Of a stretch of 64,000 bases of DNA, positions 17,881 through 27,817 are shown piece by piece. The DNA is from an uncultured Carboxylicivirga sp. (GTDB lineage Bacteria; Bacteroidota; Bacteroidia; Bacteroidales; Marinilabiliaceae). Made by a program: the position numbers and the translations under genes. Each line of letters starts with the position of its first letter. The stretch's first letter is position 1. The DNA is taken from contig CANLLN010000012.1 of the NCBI GenBank assembly GCA_947491945.1, positions 59,409 to 123,408 on the forward strand, in the 5' to 3' direction. The notes beneath the pieces are model-generated. The model searched no databases and was not told where the DNA came from. It worked only from the letters and a program-made list of their open reading frames with translations.

Positions 17881-19757
17881 TAGCGACCCAACAGCACCAG
17901 AAGCACATTGATGTCACTTGGCGAGACTCCAGAAATCCGGCTCGCCTGCCCAATGGTCTCGGGTTGGATCTTTGTTAATTTTTGGCGGGCTTCTGTTGAT
18001 AATGATTTTATAGACGCATAATCAAAACGCTCTTGAATCTTTAGATGCTCGAGGCGCTTAAGCTTATCTGCCAACATACGCTCCCGATTGATATAGCCAG
18101 AATATTTCAGAATGATTTCAGCAGATTCCAGAATTTCCTCCACTCGATCGGTACAGAGCTCATTTACAAATTCTGCAAAAGGAGCAACACCCTCCAATAA
18201 ATCGGCTATCCGAATTTGTGGCCGCATAAGAATATCTACCAACTTCACTCCTTGCCTTAATGGACTTGTACCCTTGGTTTCCAACCAGTCATTAATCAAT
18301 GCGGGCTTAACACTAAAATTTTTAAGGAAAACGATAAGACGATCTCGCAAGGCAATCTTCTGATTAAGATGCACAAGACGATCTTCACCGGCTAGGCCCA
18401 ATTCAAAGCTCTTTGGTGTTAAACGCACATCAGCATCATCTTGCCGCAACAAAATACGATACTCTGCACGGGAAGTGAACATGCGATAGGGCTCATCCAC
18501 ACCTTTGGTAACCAAATCATCAATTAAGACACCTATATACGCTTCATCGCGGGATAGAACGAAAGCTTCAGCCCCAATCCTCTTTTGATGAGCATTAATA
18601 CCAGCCATAAGTCCCTGAGCAGCAGCCTCTTCGTACCCTGTGGTGCCGTTTATCTGGCCGGCGAAAAATAAATTTTGAATCCTCTTAGTTTCCAGGCTGT
18701 GTTTAAGCTGTGTAGGTTCAAAGAAATCATATTCAATAGCATAGCCTGGCCTAAAGACCCTAACATTCTCAAGACCAGGAACATGACGCAAAGCTTCAAT
18801 TTGATTCTTTAGAGGCAAAGATGAACTGAATCCATTCAGATAATATTCTATAGTCGTTTCTCCTTCTGGCTCTAAAAATAATTGATGACGATCTCGGTCA
18901 GCGAAAGTAACAATCTTGGTTTCGATGCTCGGACAATAACGTGGACCCAAACTTTGTATCGTACCATTATACATGGGTGACTCATCCAAACCTTGTTCTA
19001 AAATTTTATGAACAGTTGGGTTCGTATAAGTAATATAGCAGCTACGTTTTTTTAAACCATTATTTTCTGAAGGCAAATAACTGAAATAAAAATCTCCGTC
19101 ATCCCCCTTCTGCTCTTCTAGCTTACTAAAATCTATACTGCGTTCGTCAATACGAACCGGTGTTCCGGTTTTCATGCGGCCAACAGTGAAACCCATACTC
19201 AAAAGTTGCTCCGAAAGTCCTTTTGACGCTGGTTCAGCTACTCGCCCACCCTCCGATTGCACTGAGCCAACGTGCATTAGCCCATTTAGGAAGGTTCCAG
19301 TTGTCAGCACAAGTGCCTCCGTTAAGAAGGTAACATTATTTGCCGTCCTAAGGCCCTTAATTATGTTATCTTCGAAGACAAATTCCGTAACAGCATCCTG
19401 CCAGAAATCCACATTCGGAATATTTTCCAACTGTGTGCGCCATTCGGATGAAAATACCATACGGTCGCACTGCGCTCGTGGACTCCACATGGCCGGTCCT
19501 TTCGAACGATTCAACATTCTGAACTGGATTGAGGATTTATCAGTAATGATACCCGTATAGCCACCCAAGGCATCTATCTCCCTAACAATCTGCCCCTTAG
19601 CAATACCTCCAATGGCAGGATTACAGGACATTTGAGCAAAACGACCCATGTCCATCGTAATTAACAGCACTTTACTGCCCAGGTTTGCGGCGGCGGCAGC
19701 AGCTTCGCAGCCGGCATGCCCACCTCCTACGACGATGACATCGTAACTAAATTTCAT
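17880..19757 (-). CDS. mnmG: tRNA uridine-5-carboxymethylaminomethyl modification enzyme MnmG (GidA)
   Basis: This FAD-dependent protein works with MnmE to install the cmnm5 group on U34 of several tRNAs. The dinucleotide-binding motif VVGGGHAGCEAAAAAA is at residues 9-24, followed by MSCNPAIGGIAKG and PRAQCDRM. The C-terminal helical domain has SGYINRERM and the conserved IGQASRISGVSPSDINVLLV. The 625-residue length is standard. It starts a tightly packed leftward unit mnmG-ade-uvrC. In many bacteria mnmG sits close to the replication origin, which fits the parS sites here. Confidence 0.97.
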   Translation of the reverse strand: MKFSYDVIVVGGGHAGCEAAAAAANLGSKVLLITMDMGRFAQMSCNPAIGGIAKGQIVREIDALGGYTGIITDKSSIQFRMLNRSKGPAMWSPRAQCDRMVFSSEWRTQLENIPNVDFWQDAVTEFVFEDNIIKGLRTANNVTFLTEALVLTTGTFLNGLMHVGSVQSEGGRVAEPASKGLSEQLLSMGFTVGRMKTGTPVRIDERSIDFSKLEEQKGDDGDFYFSYLPSENNGLKKRSCYITYTNPTVHKILEQGLDESPMYNGTIQSLGPRYCPSIETKIVTFADRDRHQLFLEPEGETTIEYYLNGFSSSLPLKNQIEALRHVPGLENVRVFRPGYAIEYDFFEPTQLKHSLETKRIQNLFFAGQINGTTGYEEAAAQGLMAGINAHQKRIGAEAFVLSRDEAYIGVLIDDLVTKGVDEPYRMFTSRAEYRILLRQDDADVRLTPKSFELGLAGEDRLVHLNQKIALRDRLIVFLKNFSVKPALINDWLETKGTSPLRQGVKLVDILMRPQIRIADLLEGVAPFAEFVNELCTDRVEEILESAEIILKYSGYINRERMLADKLKRLEHLKIQERFDYASIKSLSTEARQKLTKIQPETIGQASRISGVSPSDINVLLVLLGR

Positions 19758-19796
19758 ATATTTGATTATTGATTTACTGTAAGATAAACAGCAAAT

Positions 19797-20219
19797 TTAA
19801 TGAAAAGTTGATAAGATTGATAATGCGCGATCTTCCTGACGACGCATTTCTAACTTTTCTTCTTCGGTGGCATCCTTAAAACCGAGCAGGTGGAGGATGC
19901 CATGAATAATGACACGATGCAATTCTTCCTCAAAGGGACGGTTAAAAAGTTGTGAATTACTCCGTACCGTATCCACACTAATTACTAGATCACCAGCAAT
20001 TGTTTGATTCTTGCAGTAATCAAAAGTAATGATATCTGTGTAATAATTATGTTGAAGATAATTTCTATTTACTTCTAAAATATAAGCATCAGAGCAGAAG
20101 ACATAAGTAAGTATTCCTACCTTCTTATCGAAAGAGGATACAACCCGTTCTATCCAGGCTTTCGTTTGTTGATTACAAACCTCAGGAAGCCTTACATCTT
20201 CAGCGCAAAATTCTATCAT
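19797..20219 (-). CDS. ybeY: Endoribonuclease YbeY (rRNA maturation factor)
   Basis: A metal-dependent single-strand endoribonuclease involved in 16S rRNA 3' end maturation and ribosome quality control. The metal motif appears as HGILHLLGFKDATEEE: the first two histidines are present, while the third ligand position of the E. coli form (HLLGYDH) is shifted to a Lys-Asp pair. I recall this Phe-Lys-Asp version as usual in Bacteroidota homologues, so it is not a sign of loss. The start ATG overlaps the stop of the upstream kinase gene (ATGA). Confidence 0.92.
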   Translation of the reverse strand: MIEFCAEDVRLPEVCNQQTKAWIERVVSSFDKKVGILTYVFCSDAYILEVNRNYLQHNYYTDIITFDYCKNQTIAGDLVISVDTVRSNSQLFNRPFEEELHRVIIHGILHLLGFKDATEEEKLEMRRQEDRALSILSTFH

Positions 20220-20626
20220 TCAGGAATATAAAAAAACATAGTAACCCGACTACCTTCATTCTCAAATTCTATATCATCAGCTAAGTGATGCATTAAAAAT
20301 ATACCTCGACCATGCGTTTTTTCCAGATTTTCAGGTTTTGTAGGGTCTGGTATATTTGTGTAATCAAAACCAGTGCCTTCGTCAATAATAGTAAACTCAA
20401 TCGCTTTATTATCAATCCTATATAAGACAACAACCTTCTTATCTCTGTCAAGCTTATTACCGTGAACAATGGCGTTGTTAACACCTTCAACTACGGCCAA
20501 TAGAAGTTTACCGTATATATCATTATGTAGATTATATTCCAAACATAAATCATCAATAAGTTTTTCAACAATATTGATGTTTTTTGTCTCGGAGCTAAAT
20601 TCTATCCTATTCACAGTCAATTCCAT
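20216..20626 (-). CDS. RsbW-like ATP-binding (HATPase) protein
   Basis: A 136-residue GHKL ATPase domain with no sensor or dimerisation part. The N-box (VVEGVNNAIVHGNK), G1 box (DEGTGFDY) and G2 box (HGRGIFLMHHLAD) are intact, so ATP binding is expected. The size and order match the anti-sigma-factor serine kinases RsbW/SpoIIAB. No anti-anti-sigma factor (STAS) or sigma-factor gene is next to it; the neighbour is ybeY, with a four-base ATGA overlap. In Bacteroidota this gene commonly sits upstream of ybeY/mnmG, and its target there is not known. Confidence 0.85.
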   Translation of the reverse strand: MELTVNRIEFSSETKNINIVEKLIDDLCLEYNLHNDIYGKLLLAVVEGVNNAIVHGNKLDRDKKVVVLYRIDNKAIEFTIIDEGTGFDYTNIPDPTKPENLEKTHGRGIFLMHHLADDIEFENEGSRVTMFFYIPE

Positions 20627-20728
20627 TTAAATCCCTTTTATGTGCAAGCCTGACATACCCAACATTCCCCTTTCAAACGATTAATTGTACGAAAGAAATA
20701 AAAAAATGTTGTGTTTCTACTGCCATAA

Positions 20729-21880
20729 TCATTTCATCAACCAATGTTCGGGGTTTAATTTCTTACTTTCTTCCCAAATTTCAAAGTGCAGCACACCAGA
20801 ATTTTCACCCTGACCATTATAGATTGTACCAATTAGAGAATTTTTAGTTACATTTTCTCCTTTTTTTACACGAACGGAGTCGAGGTTAGCATAAACAGTC
20901 AAAAATCTTCCATGACGAATCAGAACAGCTTTATTATAGCCGGGTATTGAAACGATACGCGACACTTTTCCACTAAAAACGGCCTTAGCAGCAATATTAT
21001 TTGAACTTTGAATATCCACCCCATTATTCTTTACCTTTACGTATTTCAAAACAGGGTGCGCATGTTCTCCAAACTTACTTACAATAACACCATTTTCAAC
21101 AGGATTAATTAACTGACCCTTAGCCAGATGAAAATCAGAAGCTTCTACAGTTTCTTTGGATAATTCAGCAATTAGATTAACGATGGTGGTTTCAAGCTTT
21201 TGCAAGGTCTTTTTTTGACGTTGTATGTCACGCTTGAGCCGACTTTCTTTACGTTTTAATTCTTGAATATTAGCGTTGAGCGATGCTTTGTCGCCGACTA
21301 AACGTTCCCGCTCATTAAGAATCTTTTTAAGGGCGTTATTCTGCACTTTAAGCTTAGTGTTGAGTAACCCGTAACTATCTTTCAATTCCAGCCTCTTTTC
21401 ATCGATCAAAAGGCCTTGATTATACCTGAATTTATTGTACTCCTTCAGCATAATATAACGGCGATAAAACTCATTAAAACTTTTTGCCCCCAAAAAAAAC
21501 GATAACTCATTATAACGCTTTTTGTTATTATAGGTGGTTTGAATAAGCTTTACGTACTGCTCCTTAAGCTGCTCCAACTGATGTTCATTATCACTTATTT
21601 CAGCCTCTAGCACAGTAATATCGCCTTTCAATAGACCAATTTCGTCTTCGTAAAGGCCAATGAGCTTTTCACGATCGGCAATTTGCCTGTTGAGCACGTT
21701 TACATTGCGCATATTTGCTGTTTTACTTTTGGCATAGGAGGCAATTAAGTTATTAGCATCTTCAATGCGCTTTTCAATGCTGGCTTTCTGTGCCTGCAAC
21801 TCGTCTAGTGATTGAGAAATGACCGGCTTAGAAAAGAGTACAACAGTAAAAAACAATATGACGACCTTACGTGCGACCAT
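20729..21880 (-). CDS. EnvC-like murein hydrolase activator (degenerate LytM domain)
   Basis: This exported protein has a signal peptide (about 1-22), a long coiled coil (about 23-240, rich in Leu/Glu/Lys heptads) and a C-terminal LytM/M23 domain (about 260-383). The catalytic zinc site is incomplete. The HxGxD motif is replaced by NNGVD, and in the HxH motif the first His is Val (GVLHFEIWE). That matches EnvC/NlpD-type activators, which switch on amidases rather than cut peptidoglycan themselves. The start codon overlaps the stop of the DUF4292 gene (TAATG). It probably acts in daughter-cell separation. An active peptidase is unlikely on this sequence. Confidence 0.88.
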   Translation of the reverse strand: MVARKVVILFFTVVLFSKPVISQSLDELQAQKASIEKRIEDANNLIASYAKSKTANMRNVNVLNRQIADREKLIGLYEDEIGLLKGDITVLEAEISDNEHQLEQLKEQYVKLIQTTYNNKKRYNELSFFLGAKSFNEFYRRYIMLKEYNKFRYNQGLLIDEKRLELKDSYGLLNTKLKVQNNALKKILNERERLVGDKASLNANIQELKRKESRLKRDIQRQKKTLQKLETTIVNLIAELSKETVEASDFHLAKGQLINPVENGVIVSKFGEHAHPVLKYVKVKNNGVDIQSSNNIAAKAVFSGKVSRIVSIPGYNKAVLIRHGRFLTVYANLDSVRVKKGENVTKNSLIGTIYNGQGENSGVLHFEIWEESKKLNPEHWLMK

Positions 21881-22719
21881 TAAAACTGTGTTTTTTTATA
21901 CTTATTAGATATTTTAAAACCCAATGAATGTTCTCCATCAATATCAATATGTTCGAAACTTATTCCAAGGCTAAAGCTATCCCATCCCCGCTTGCCATCT
22001 ATCACTATTTTCGATGGAAATAAGGCATTATTTCGCAGCTGAAAATCTTCATAGGCAATACTTACCTGACTATTAACTTCAAAATCTCGGATGCTAACAT
22101 CTCGAATGCGAAACACATCAGGAAGAATTGAAAACTGGTGAAATACAACATTATCTGTTTTGTCCTTTTTATAGATGCGGTTATAACGTCCTTCCTTAAG
22201 GGATTGTAACTGATAAGCATCCTGTCCAACATAGTGCTTATAACGCTTAATGGTTTTATCAAAGTCACCGATTGGATAAGGAAATAACTGATTGGTTAAG
22301 ATGTGCTGCAAGGTGTAATAGTCCAGCTCAATGAGAAATTTTTCCCACAGAATTTTATAATCCCCTTGCGAATATTGTTTCTTGGTACGGTCAATAATTT
22401 CAACATTTCCAGGCGATAACCTGACCCGAAACAATTCTATTCCCATCAGCGGATTAATAGAAACTGTTATGGAAGAATCGCGATTGATAAACATATTACC
22501 TTTAAACGATTTTTTTTCGCCATTAAAAGTAAGTTCTGCTTTAAACTTCTTCAGAAAGAGCGTATTAAAGTCAAGATAACCCTCTTCAACAGAGCTAATG
22601 AGCTTAGCATCTGGAATGTTCTTTAATTCGCCCTTTGCGGTATAGACATCACGGGTTGACCGGCAGCTAATGCCAAGGATTACCAGAATAAGAGCGAGTA
22701 AATAGCTATTTAATTTCAC
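21880..22719 (-). CDS. DUF4292 lipoprotein
   Basis: A 279-residue lipoprotein with the lipobox LGISC (Cys19). The remaining sequence has the alternating strand pattern of a half-barrel lipid-carrier fold. LolA/LolB-like behaviour has been proposed for DUF4292-type proteins, but that is an inference. The start ATG overlaps the stop of the TPR gene (ATGA) and its stop overlaps the envC-like start, so the three are translationally coupled. The order flippase-dut-TPR-DUF4292-EnvC is one I recognise as common in Bacteroidota, which points to an envelope role shared with its neighbours. Confidence 0.85.
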   Translation of the reverse strand: MKLNSYLLALILVILGISCRSTRDVYTAKGELKNIPDAKLISSVEEGYLDFNTLFLKKFKAELTFNGEKKSFKGNMFINRDSSITVSINPLMGIELFRVRLSPGNVEIIDRTKKQYSQGDYKILWEKFLIELDYYTLQHILTNQLFPYPIGDFDKTIKRYKHYVGQDAYQLQSLKEGRYNRIYKKDKTDNVVFHQFSILPDVFRIRDVSIRDFEVNSQVSIAYEDFQLRNNALFPSKIVIDGKRGWDSFSLGISFEHIDIDGEHSLGFKISNKYKKTQF

Positions 22720-24470
22720 TTTTCGAGGTACGTTTGTTGTTCAATCTTCTGTCGTAATAAAGTACTATCGGCGCCCATGTCCAGCGCTTTATTCCATTGT
22801 TCGAGTGCAGCTTCGAGATCTCCATTTTTGTATAGTATATCACCATAATGCTCAACGATTACAGCACTACTATCACCACCATTATCAAGGGCACGTTCAA
22901 TAATATACTTGGCCTCAAAATATCGCTCACGCTTGAAAAGTACCCAGGCATAAGTATCGAGGTATGTAGCATTACCAGGCTCCATTTCGATACATTTGCT
23001 ACTCATGCGCTCTGCTTTATCCAAATCTTTGTTTTCAAGCGTTAGATAATAACTATAATTGTTGAGCACAACAATATTCAGCTCGTCAATGGCCAGTGAC
23101 TTATCGTATGAATCAAAGGCTCGACTCGTCTGCCCTGCAGCATAGGCTATATCTCCTATATTGGCATACAGTTGTGCTTCAAGGGCACGGTTCTCACCAA
23201 CTTTATTTAAACCTTTCTCCAATAAGTCAAGCGCTTCCTCATGTTCATTAAGCTGACCTGCGGAACTGCCTGCTAGCAGATAAAAAAAGGCATTATTAGG
23301 AAAATGCTCTAAGGCAATACGCGCATTACCATATATCTTTTTAAAGTCCTGCGTGTCAATCATTAAAAGCAGATAATCCTGCCATATCAATTCATTCTTC
23401 TCTTCTAAAGAAATGGCCTTACGATAAGCTTCAAGAGCATTAGGGCTATCATTTAAGGCCCGATAAAAATTACCTTTGTAAACGTAGGCCATGGCTTCAT
23501 AAGGGTGTGCGTCAATGATTACATCGAAAAAATCTTCAAGGAAATCTGCGTTTTTTACCAATGCTGCGTTATCCATTAGAAAAGGTAGAATCCTTTGGAA
23601 TTTTAACTCGAAAGGCGTATGCTTTACAGCTAAGGCCTGCTCGTAGTAGGTGATGAAATTGCTTGTATCATTCTGCTGAATCGCCAAATTACCTAAACTG
23701 AAGTAGGCCATGCTGTTATCCGGATCCTTTTGCAACACCATGTTATAGTATTCTCGTGCCTTTTCATGATCTTCCAGATACAGGTAGTAATCGGCGATAA
23801 AACCATAGTAACGCGCTTCCTCGGGGTATTTCTCAACCAGCTTGTTCAACTCCTGCAAAGCAGGTTTGTTTTTCCCCGCTTTCAGAAAAAGCTGTTGCTT
23901 TTCGAGCACGATCACTTCATTTAAGCCCATTTTCTTTTCCAGCCTGTTGTAGGCATCAATGGCCTTATCCAGTTCACCATTGCGCTGATAGACCTGCGCC
24001 AAACCGTAGAGATACTCTTCATTATCAGGATGCTCAGCTACAATTTGCTCATATAAAGCAATCGCCTTAACGCCGAGCTTATTTTGCTGATACAATTCGG
24101 CCAGCATTAGTTTATACCAAATATTAGTGGGCTCAATCTGAACAGCTCTCTCAAGCAGTCCCTGGGCTTTTACACCTTCTTTACCAGCCACCAGAATATT
24201 GGCTAACTCATACATGGCGGCACTACTGGTAGCGTCAATCTTTAGGCACTCACTGAGGTACATCGCAGACTTTTCAAGATTTCCTTTCATCTTTTCTCGA
24301 CTGGCCTCATAGAAAAAATAATCGAATTTGCGCTTTTGCAAATCCGTCAACTGTACCTTTTTTATTTGCTCGCTTGTAACAGCAGGACTATCTGTCTTTT
24401 TGAGCGTGGCACAGCTTACTATGCTCAGCGCTAGCACAAACGATAGATAGCGATATATTTTATATGTCAT
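22716..24470 (-). CDS. Tetratricopeptide-repeat lipoprotein
   Basis: A 584-residue protein with lipobox LSIVSC near residue 20, followed by at least a dozen TPR motifs (for example AMYELANILVAGKEGVKAQG, PDNSMAYFSLGNLAIQQND). The repeats run to the C-terminus with no catalytic domain. TPR superhelices hold protein partners together, so a scaffold in the periplasm is likely. The stop overlaps the DUF4292 start by four bases, and the dut stop lies 17 bases upstream. A link to lipoprotein or peptidoglycan machinery is inferred from the EnvC-like and flippase neighbours. Confidence 0.88.
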   Translation of the reverse strand: MTYKIYRYLSFVLALSIVSCATLKKTDSPAVTSEQIKKVQLTDLQKRKFDYFFYEASREKMKGNLEKSAMYLSECLKIDATSSAAMYELANILVAGKEGVKAQGLLERAVQIEPTNIWYKLMLAELYQQNKLGVKAIALYEQIVAEHPDNEEYLYGLAQVYQRNGELDKAIDAYNRLEKKMGLNEVIVLEKQQLFLKAGKNKPALQELNKLVEKYPEEARYYGFIADYYLYLEDHEKAREYYNMVLQKDPDNSMAYFSLGNLAIQQNDTSNFITYYEQALAVKHTPFELKFQRILPFLMDNAALVKNADFLEDFFDVIIDAHPYEAMAYVYKGNFYRALNDSPNALEAYRKAISLEEKNELIWQDYLLLMIDTQDFKKIYGNARIALEHFPNNAFFYLLAGSSAGQLNEHEEALDLLEKGLNKVGENRALEAQLYANIGDIAYAAGQTSRAFDSYDKSLAIDELNIVVLNNYSYYLTLENKDLDKAERMSSKCIEMEPGNATYLDTYAWVLFKRERYFEAKYIIERALDNGGDSSAVIVEHYGDILYKNGDLEAALEQWNKALDMGADSTLLRQKIEQQTYLEK

Positions 24471-24487
24471 TCTTGCTTTAATTTTTT

Positions 24488-24925
24488 TTAGTTGGTTCCG
24501 GTGTGACCAAAGCCACCACTACCACGCACACTCTCCTCAAGAATCTCAACTTCATTGAGCGATACTTTGGTATAACGGGCAATCACCATCTGGCAAATGC
24601 GCTCTCCATCGCTAATAGTGAAGTCTTCATTTGAAAGGTTCACCAAAATAACTTTGATCTCACCTCGATAATCGGCATCGATGGTTCCCGGCGTGTTAAG
24701 AACCGTCACACCAAATTTAGCAGCAAGACCGCTTCTGGGTCTTATCTGTGCCTCATGACCATCGGGCAGCTGAATATAAATTCCTGTTGGGATCAGTACT
24801 CTTTGAAGGGGCTTTAAAACTACAGGGCCATCGATATTAGCCCGCAGATCCATGCCTGCAGAGTGCTCGGTACTGTAACTGGGTAATTGATGTTTACTTT
24901 TATTAATAATTTGTACTTGCGTCAT
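24488..24925 (-). CDS. dut: Deoxyuridine 5'-triphosphate nucleotidohydrolase (dUTPase)
   Basis: A trimeric dUTPase of 145 residues that hydrolyses dUTP to dUMP and keeps uracil out of DNA. All five motifs are visible: [29 protein letters not shown], the GERICQMV segment and the C-terminal [10 protein letters not shown] arm. The ATG overlaps the flippase stop codon (ATGA). Its place between a flippase and envelope lipoproteins seems to reflect operon history rather than shared function. Confidence 0.96.
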   Translation of the reverse strand: MTQVQIINKSKHQLPSYSTEHSAGMDLRANIDGPVVLKPLQRVLIPTGIYIQLPDGHEAQIRPRSGLAAKFGVTVLNTPGTIDADYRGEIKVILVNLSNEDFTISDGERICQMVIARYTKVSLNEVEILEESVRGSGGFGHTGTN

Positions 24926-26382
24926 GATAGAATCTTATTAAACTCTTTCCGTTCGGTGAAATAAAGGAATACAAAATAGGCTACAAATATAGTGCCTTTA
25001 AAACCGAAATGAAATAATTGATTATCTGATGTATATAACTGACTTATAACAACCACGGCCATACCGCTGACAATGTGGAAAATAATATTGGCAACGGGGT
25101 AATTGACCGGATAATATTTCTGACCCAGAAAATAAGAGATGATAGTCATCAACAGGAAACACAGAAGACTACTAAGAGCAGCACCCATATAGCCCATGGA
25201 AGGCACAAAAATAAGGTTAGCAACAATGGCGAGAACAGCACCAATACCACTTATTATAGCCCCAAAATGTGTTTTATCGGTTAATTTATACCATAGCGAT
25301 AGTGAGTAATAAATACCAAAAAACAACTGCCCTAATAGAATCAATGGGATAATGCGATTGCCTTCGTAATACTCGGGTAACAGCAATACGTTAATGAGAT
25401 CTATAAAGACCAAAACACCCACAAACACAATCATACCAAAAATAACAAAGTACTTAAGAATGCGTGCATAAAGTTCGGTGGAAGCTTTCTCCTTCCCCTC
25501 CTTAAAAAAGAAAGGTTCAAAAGCAAGACGGTAGGACTGAATGAACAGAGCCATAAGTACTCCAATCTTATAATTGGCGCCATAAATCGCCAGCGCCTCC
25601 ATGGCATTTTCACCAATCAGATGGGGCATCAGTATTTTGTCGATATTCTGAATAAGCATGCCAAAGAGACCCACTATCATAACGGGATAAGAATAACGTA
25701 GTACAGCTCTTAATAGCTCTTTGCGCACAACGAAATGTCCTTTAAACAGCTGTGGTATCAAAAACACACTAATTATTAATGAACTTAAAAGATTGGCGAT
25801 AAAAACGTATAGGAGCTTGTTATTGGGATCGTAAATGTAGTTTACGGGCGTATACCCTTCTTTGTATAAATAAGGGCAAATAACCAGGAAGAATACATTA
25901 AAAACGATATTCAAAAGTACCGATACAAACTTCAGCGTAGCATATCGCATCGTTTTGTTGCGAATGCGCAAATCGGCAAAAGGGATACTCGTTATAGCAT
26001 CGAGCGACACAATGAGCGCCCCAATAAAAAAATACTCCGATGTAAGATGCTCATTGCCAAGTAAGGATGCAATACTATCTTTTAAGAAATAAACGAGCAA
26101 TACAAAAAACAGCGATAGCATCGTAACAAAACCGCCCAAGGTACTGAGTAAATCCTGGCGATTGGTCTTTTTGGCGAAACGAAAATAGCCGGTTTCAAAA
26201 CCAAAAGTAAGAATAACCAAAACGACTGCTATATAACTGTAAATATTAACTACACCACCGAACTGCACAGGATCCAGGGTGCGAATATAGAAAGGCATTA
26301 ACAGCCAGTTGAGCAGACGCCCTACAATTGTACTTGCACCATAAATAATGGTATCGCCGGCTAATTTTTTTAATTTACCCAA
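24922..26382 (-). CDS. Wzx-type polysaccharide flippase (MOP superfamily)
   Basis: A 486-residue membrane protein with about 12-14 predicted spans. The N-terminus [20 protein letters not shown] followed by [12 protein letters not shown] matches polysaccharide-biosynthesis/O-antigen flippases, which move undecaprenyl-linked sugars across the inner membrane. The start is a TTG at 26382, four bases after the ruvB stop; the first downstream ATG would remove the conserved first helix. No glycosyltransferases are adjacent, so the substrate is not evident. MurJ-like lipid II transport cannot be excluded. Confidence 0.87.
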   Translation of the reverse strand: MGKLKKLAGDTIIYGASTIVGRLLNWLLMPFYIRTLDPVQFGGVVNIYSYIAVVLVILTFGFETGYFRFAKKTNRQDLLSTLGGFVTMLSLFFVLLVYFLKDSIASLLGNEHLTSEYFFIGALIVSLDAITSIPFADLRIRNKTMRYATLKFVSVLLNIVFNVFFLVICPYLYKEGYTPVNYIYDPNNKLLYVFIANLLSSLIISVFLIPQLFKGHFVVRKELLRAVLRYSYPVMIVGLFGMLIQNIDKILMPHLIGENAMEALAIYGANYKIGVLMALFIQSYRLAFEPFFFKEGKEKASTELYARILKYFVIFGMIVFVGVLVFIDLINVLLLPEYYEGNRIIPLILLGQLFFGIYYSLSLWYKLTDKTHFGAIISGIGAVLAIVANLIFVPSMGYMGAALSSLLCFLLMTIISYFLGQKYYPVNYPVANIIFHIVSGMAVVVISQLYTSDNQLFHFGFKGTIFVAYFVFLYFTERKEFNKILS

Positions 26383-26386
26383 GATG

Positions 26387-27400
26387 TTAAGAAAAAAGTG
26401 TCCCTTGATTCAAATTATTTTCCAAGCCCAGATGCTGATAAGCATTGGCGGTTACCATACGCCCGCGTGGTGTTCGTTTGATAAATCCTTCCATTATCAG
26501 GAAAGGCTCATACACCTCTTCGATAGTACCGGCATCTTCACCCACAGCTGTAGCAATGGTGTTAACCCCCACAGGGCCACCATTAAACTTATCAATTAGC
26601 GTCATCAGTATTTTATGATCCATGGTATCTAATCCGTGCGTATCAATATTAAGGGCATTTAATGCCAGTCGACTAATATCAATATCGATAATACCGTTGC
26701 CTTTTACCTGTGCAAAGTCGCGAACACGGCGCAAAAGGGCATTGGCAATACGCGGTGTACCCCGGCTACGCCGGGCAATTTCATTGGCTGCATTCTCGTG
26801 AATTCGCACTTCCAGTATGTCAGCCGAACGCTCAATGATATGGGCAATGGTATCGGAATTATAATACTCCAAATGACTATTAATACCAAAGCGGGCACGG
26901 AGTGGCGCGGTTAAAAGTCCACTACGTGTGGTAGCACCAATCAGCGTAAATGGATTAAGGTCAATTTGAATACTGCGCGCACCCGGTCCTTTATCGATTA
27001 CAATATCAATGCGAAAATCTTCCATGGCACTATAGAGATATTCTTCCACAACAGGGCTGAGCCGGTGTATCTCATCAATAAAAAGTACATCATTCTCATC
27101 CAAGCTGGTAAGAATACCGGCCAAATCACCAGGCTTATCCAACACGGGTCCACTGGTTAATTTAAAGCCTACCCCCAGCTGATGGGCAATAATATTAGAT
27201 AAGGTCGTTTTACCCAGTCCCGGAGGCCCGTGTAGCAGTACATGATCCAGGGCATCCCCGCGCATTCTGGCAGCTTGCACAAATATTTCAAGGTTTTCGA
27301 CAATCTTATCCTGCCCCTTAAAATCATCGAATGACAGGGGCCTCAAGGCCCTTTCTAATTCCTTCTCCGTATCTCCATTTCCCCTAATGTCGAAACTCAT
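26387..27400 (-). CDS. ruvB: Holliday junction branch migration helicase RuvB
   Basis: A 337-residue AAA+ motor that drives RuvA-bound Holliday junctions. The sequence shows the N-terminal [12 protein letters not shown], Walker A (GPPGLGKTT), Walker B (LFIDEIHRL), sensor 1 ([10 protein letters not shown]), the arginine finger region (APLRARFGI) and the C-terminal winged helix with TPRGRM. The length is standard. It lies five bases downstream of a receiver-domain gene and four bases upstream of the flippase. ruvA and ruvC are not in this window. Confidence 0.97.
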   Translation of the reverse strand: MSFDIRGNGDTEKELERALRPLSFDDFKGQDKIVENLEIFVQAARMRGDALDHVLLHGPPGLGKTTLSNIIAHQLGVGFKLTSGPVLDKPGDLAGILTSLDENDVLFIDEIHRLSPVVEEYLYSAMEDFRIDIVIDKGPGARSIQIDLNPFTLIGATTRSGLLTAPLRARFGINSHLEYYNSDTIAHIIERSADILEVRIHENAANEIARRSRGTPRIANALLRRVRDFAQVKGNGIIDIDISRLALNALNIDTHGLDTMDHKILMTLIDKFNGGPVGVNTIATAVGEDAGTIEEVYEPFLIMEGFIKRTPRGRMVTANAYQHLGLENNLNQGTLFS

Positions 27401-27405
27401 AAATA

Positions 27406-27795
27406 TCAGATTATGTCTAACTTTTTTAAATTTTTAAAGAACTCCTGTAAATCGAAAGGTTTCGCCATATATTCGTCCATTCCTGTAGAGAGACATTTTT
27501 CACGATCAGCATCATAGGTATTCGCAGTGAGGCCGACAATAGGCAGGTGCGTCTTACTGTCCTTCTCCTTATGACGAATGGCACGGGTAGTTTCCAATCC
27601 ATCCATCACCGGCATCATCAGATCCATCAGTACCAGGTCATAATGGCCATGTTCTAATTTCTCCAGGGCTTCCCTCCCATGGTTGGCAATATCAATCTTA
27701 AAGCCGTACCTGGAAAGGTTAAGGAAGATGAGCTTTTGATTCAAAACGTTATCTTCCACCAATAATACGGATACAGGTTGTTCGAGTTTTTCCAT
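27406..27795 (-). CDS. Stand-alone response-regulator receiver protein (CheY-like)
   Basis: A single receiver domain of 129 residues. The acidic pair is in LVEDN (residues 13-16), the phospho-acceptor Asp is D58 in [13 protein letters not shown], and the Thr and Lys switch residues lie in LTANT and MAKPFD. The sequence resembles receiver domains of hybrid histidine kinases. There is no output domain, and no kinase is encoded nearby. It sits between nadA and ruvB in the same direction. The partner and output are unknown; a phosphorelay intermediate or a protein-protein switch are both possible. Confidence 0.9.
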   Translation of the reverse strand: MEKLEQPVSVLLVEDNVLNQKLIFLNLSRYGFKIDIANHGREALEKLEHGHYDLVLMDLMMPVMDGLETTRAIRHKEKDSKTHLPIVGLTANTYDADREKCLSTGMDEYMAKPFDLQEFFKNLKKLDII

Positions 27796-27817
27796 TCTGG
27801 GTAAGGTTGTTTCTATA

